Positions 59,504-61,981 of a stretch of 61,981 nucleotides of DNA are shown in pieces; the first letter of the stretch is position 1, and each line of letters begins with the position of its first letter. Origin of the DNA: Zoogloea sp. (GTDB lineage Bacteria > Pseudomonadota > Gammaproteobacteria > Burkholderiales > Rhodocyclaceae); the NCBI GenBank assembly GCA_023150095.1, contig JAKLLO010000005.1, positions 1-61,981 on the forward strand, read 5' to 3'. A program made the position numbers and the translations under genes. Below the pieces are notes generated by a model. It saw only the letters and a list, made by a program, of their open reading frames with translations. It was not told where the DNA came from and did no database searches.

Positions 59504-60481
59504 ATGATTGACGACCTCCGCTTCGCCAGGCTCGCACTCGAAAGAATTTCGACCGTGCTCAGCCGTGACGCCGAGGCACTCGCGGCACTTCGGGTAGTGT
59601 CGGCCTGCGTTGAACGCATGGAGCGCGTCCAGCCGCTTGGCAAGCCCGTCGAAGCAACTCAATGCTGTCCGCCCGCTCTTCCTGGTCCTGCCGCCGAGAC
59701 CGACATGCATCCCGACCGGGATGCACAGAGAGGGCCCCCAATCCCGCCGCGTCACGTCATTGCGAACGTGCCGCACACCGACGCACGTCTTTCCTCCGTC
59801 GTTCAGGCCATTCAGACCGAAGGGCGCTTTCCATTCGACCTCGACATCAAGAGTCGACCATTGCCGCCGGACCTGAGCTCGGCCCTGACCGGGCCCAGCA
59901 TCTACTTGCTCGTCTTTGGCTCGCGGGTTGTCTACGCTGGCAAGTACCGGCCAATCGCAGGATCCGTCGTTGAGGATCGCTGGTTTCGGCACCTGCAGAC
60001 CGTCACACTTCGTGGCAGTGCGGTGGGCCTCGGAGGACTCAGCAACCCGGAGCGGCGTCTGGCTCGGCTTCTTGAGGGTGTGCAAGAGCCCAGTTTGAGA
60101 ACTTTGCTCACTGAGAGGCTCGAAGTGGACCGAGGCCGCTTCAGGGACACTGGGGTCAACACGACAGTCAACCGTGTCGCCTTTGCGGCCAAGCACTGGG
60201 CTGTCTTTGGTTCGGCGCAGAGTGCGTCAATCTTTGACGGTTTCTCATTTCACCTCTTCAGGCTGGCCGGGTTCAACGAGCAGGCGCGCGCCGACGAGGC
60301 GGTCTCCGCGGTGGAGAAGGCCCTTCTGGACAGGGTATTTCCACGGTGCAATCGCCAGTTCGTCCCATCCCAACACGAGCATCTGCAGGACGAGTACACC
60401 CCGGCCTATGTGATGGCAGAGTTGATTCGCGTTGCTGACAAGTTAGGCCTCGGTTTCAGCCAAACCGTGCGCCTTGCCTAA
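59504..60481 (+). CDS. Protein with GIY-YIG-like nuclease motif
   Basis: A 325-residue protein (ATG 59504; ATG 59374 is possible, with a low-complexity addition). The middle part shows SIYLLVFGSRVVYAGKYRPI, like the GIY...YIG pair with G-K after it, followed by DRWFRHLQTVTL where GIY-YIG enzymes carry Arg and His. The catalytic Glu further on may lie in NEQARADEAVSAVEKALLD. The end is helical. No partner gene is coupled to it. The region 59323-59503 and 60482-60744 show nothing else. Confidence 0.5.
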   Translation: MIDDLRFARLALERISTVLSRDAEALAALRVVSACVERMERVQPLGKPVEATQCCPPALPGPAAETDMHPDRDAQRGPPIPPRHVIANVPHTDARLSSVVQAIQTEGRFPFDLDIKSRPLPPDLSSALTGPSIYLLVFGSRVVYAGKYRPIAGSVVEDRWFRHLQTVTLRGSAVGLGGLSNPERRLARLLEGVQEPSLRTLLTERLEVDRGRFRDTGVNTTVNRVAFAAKHWAVFGSAQSASIFDGFSFHLFRLAGFNEQARADEAVSAVEKALLDRVFPRCNRQFVPSQHEHLQDEYTPAYVMAELIRVADKLGLGFSQTVRLA

Positions 60482-60744
60482 TGTGGTGACGCGCTCGCCA
60501 CCGGGCCTTGCCGGACTTTGCCTAGTCGCCAGAGGGCTGTCCGGTCAGGCTCGTGGGCGACTTCGCAGCTGAGATGTCTCGACCCTCGTTGTCGCTCCTG
60601 ACAACTCTGCTTCGGCAACGATCATCAGTTCAACCGCGTAACAGTCGAGAGGACCGACCGATGCAGACTGATTGGGGTCTACGCGGTGACTCTGCATCGC
60701 TTCTGGCGCGGCGGCATGAACTGCCGCCTGGTCTGCACAAATGC

Positions 60745-61554
60745 TCAATTGCCTTGTCCCCTGGTCAGCAGATCGTTGTACCGAACAAGCGCGGCAAGCG
60801 TCTGGTCGACGGTGAGCGCACCTCGCCTCATCTCCGAAATTGCCCAGTAGTCGCAGGCGCCATGCTTTGGGCCGTCGAGGGTTAGGCCGAGTCGGTCAGG
60901 AGTACCTGGTTCGAACTGCGTGACAAGCGTCTTCACGGTGCCGTTGGCCCTGACGCTCACGACAAAGCGAATGCCGGGGAGAATGACCGTGAAGCCCAGT
61001 TCGCCACCTGATGGCGAGACTGGCCCAAGCTCTTCGGTCGTGTCAATGGACAGCGCTGACAGGTCGGCAATCATGGACTCCACCAAGGCCGGAGTCCCTG
61101 CTTCTTCAAGGCGGCGTCGCTTCTCACTGGCATACGCACCCGTCGAAGTTCGGGCGACGCGTACCCGTCGCACTGGAAGCTGCCACGGAACACGACCACT
61201 AATGATTGGATCAAGCGTTTCGAACAGTCCTTCGATCTGTTTGTATAGGGAGCGCTCATCGTCCTCGACCTTGAGCCTTGTGAAAGTGCAGTCGAGTTGC
61301 GATTCGATGCGGACCTGCCGTTCAGTATCTGCCATCACCTGCCGCGCGTGATACGGCTCATCGATCTCAACTGCAACATGAATGGCGGGTATGTAGATGT
61401 CAACACGGTAGTCGAGGCACGGATACTCGAACACCATCTCCACGGTCCCGCCGTATCGGTACACAAGCGGCCAAGTGGCCATCCACTGCCACTTGCGACG
61501 GAGATCCAGCTTGGCAGCTTGTGCGTGGTAGTAGCGCAGCTTTTCAGGAGTCAC
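60745..61554 (-). CDS. Vsr/DUF559-like endonuclease-fold protein
   Basis: A 269-residue protein. Residues 40-110 read EMVFEYPCLDYRVDIYIPAI, HVAVEIDEPYHAR and LDCTFTRLKVED. This is the PDDEXK variant of Vsr and DUF559 proteins, with Asp in YRVDIYI and Glu-x-Asp in AVEID. GTG 61554 is used, as GAGGAAA lies 4 bases upstream. The C-terminal half is an unknown alpha/beta domain (GFTVILPGIRFVVSVRANGT). It follows the DUF2779 gene in the same direction, 45 bp behind. A defence role is suggested by context only. Confidence 0.68.
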   Translation of the reverse strand: MTPEKLRYYHAQAAKLDLRRKWQWMATWPLVYRYGGTVEMVFEYPCLDYRVDIYIPAIHVAVEIDEPYHARQVMADTERQVRIESQLDCTFTRLKVEDDERSLYKQIEGLFETLDPIISGRVPWQLPVRRVRVARTSTGAYASEKRRRLEEAGTPALVESMIADLSALSIDTTEELGPVSPSGGELGFTVILPGIRFVVSVRANGTVKTLVTQFEPGTPDRLGLTLDGPKHGACDYWAISEMRRGALTVDQTLAALVRYNDLLTRGQGN

Positions 61555-61599
61555 GTAGCTTTCCTCGGTTCATGTGGACATTCGTTTGGGTTTTGACGC

Positions 61600-61981
61600 C
61601 TATGCATTTGTGCGGTACCAGGAGTTCCAGGCTTGAGCGACCATCACCATCGCCAACGTATCCAGCTCGCAATACCGCAACAGCGCCGCCTCGATCGATC
61701 GCCGCTCCTGTGGCGCGATGTCTTCGAACTGCAGACGCGCATAGGCCGTCGTCGCGGCGCCACCCTGCGCGATCTGCAGATCGTCATCGACCTCCAGTGC
61801 GTCGACCACCTCGCGCGGTAGGTCGGTGAACACCGGCGGCAGCAATCGATAGGGATCGACAACAGCGCCGCCCACCTCCTGCCACCACACATGATCAACG
61901 AAGTTCAGGCTCTGGATGCCGCCCATCGCCCCATATATCGGCCGCGAGTACTTCCGCTTGAGGTACTCGGACGACTGCATC
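61600..61981 (-). CDS. DUF2779-domain protein, C-terminal part (cut by window edge)
   Basis: Last 126 codons or more of a protein whose end matches the DUF2779 pattern: IQSLNFVDHVWWQEVGGAVV, then AQGGAATTAYARLQFEDIAP and LRYCELDTLAMVMVAQAWNS, the third acidic motif of a DEDDh-like 3'-5' exonuclease fold. DUF2779 proteins often lie near defence genes. The N-terminus is beyond 61981. It precedes the Vsr-like gene by 45 bp, so both are likely in one operon. Confidence 0.75.
   Translation of the reverse strand, partial: MQSSEYLKRKYSRPIYGAMGGIQSLNFVDHVWWQEVGGAVVDPYRLLPPVFTDLPREVVDALEVDDDLQIAQGGAATTAYARLQFEDIAPQERRSIEAALLRYCELDTLAMVMVAQAWNSWYRTNA

Overview
The window is GC-rich with dense small operons and reads like a betaproteobacterium, most likely of the order Burkholderiales. 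This rests on a CzcE-like protein, a Pb/Cd MerR module, codon use and the types of transposon present. There are no rRNA or tRNA genes, no CRISPR array and no housekeeping genes. A replication initiator with iterons, a parAB pair and four parS-like palindromes suggest a plasmid, megaplasmid or integrated plasmid. Taxon and replicon type are inference.

Layout. 1-1.35 kb: a divergent heavy-metal module (P-type ATPase start, MerR-type regulator) and a periplasmic CzcE-like protein. 1.36-7.2 kb: a tyrosine-recombinase remnant cut by a small Tn7/Tn5053-like transposon (Tn1: tniA-tniB-tniQ, no visible cargo). 7.2-10.4 kb: small orphan genes (XRE regulator, lipoprotein, short ORFs) and inverted repeats. 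10.4-11.4 kb: a tyrosine recombinase. 11.5-19.7 kb: a type I restriction-modification operon, read leftward as hsdM, a DUF1016 nuclease, a small gene, hsdS and hsdR, all coupled by 4-base overlaps. 19.7-24.2 kb: rep, an iteron origin and parAB. 24.4-27.6 kb: an HD-domain protein coupled to a 725-residue tyrosine recombinase. 28.3-30.5 kb: a Fic protein with an AbiEi-like N-terminus and its own repeated operator. 30.5-32.1 kb: a broken NERD/UvrD-type helicase gene.

32.1-44.4 kb is a second, larger Tn7-like transposon (Tn2): tnsA, tniA, tniB and tniQ, plus an mqsRA toxin-antitoxin pair as cargo. Its tniQ is split by an IS21-family element with a perfect 6-bp target duplication. The istA gene of that IS is in turn split by a 3.3-kb serine-recombinase element with a likely -1 frameshift at an A9 run. 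This makes a three-level nest that can be unfolded to the base.

44.4-59.3 kb is the least ordinary part. A long leftward gene set runs from 55.2 to 44.4 kb: two membrane proteins, an SbcD/YhaO-like metallophosphoesterase, a YhaN/SbcC-like ATPase with a C-terminal winged helix, four small unknown proteins, a tandem AAA+ ATPase, a WYL regulator and a gene cut off by Tn2. Next to it are a TPR protein, two unknown proteins (one with a polyvalent-protein-like motif) and a second WYL regulator. The same 21-bp palindromic site lies in both divergent promoter regions (55.26 and 58.14 kb), so these genes probably form one WYL-controlled regulon, possibly a DNA-processing or anti-phage system. I do not recognise this combination as a named system. 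59.5-62 kb adds three more nuclease-like genes (GIY-YIG-like, Vsr/DUF559-like, DUF2779 fragment).
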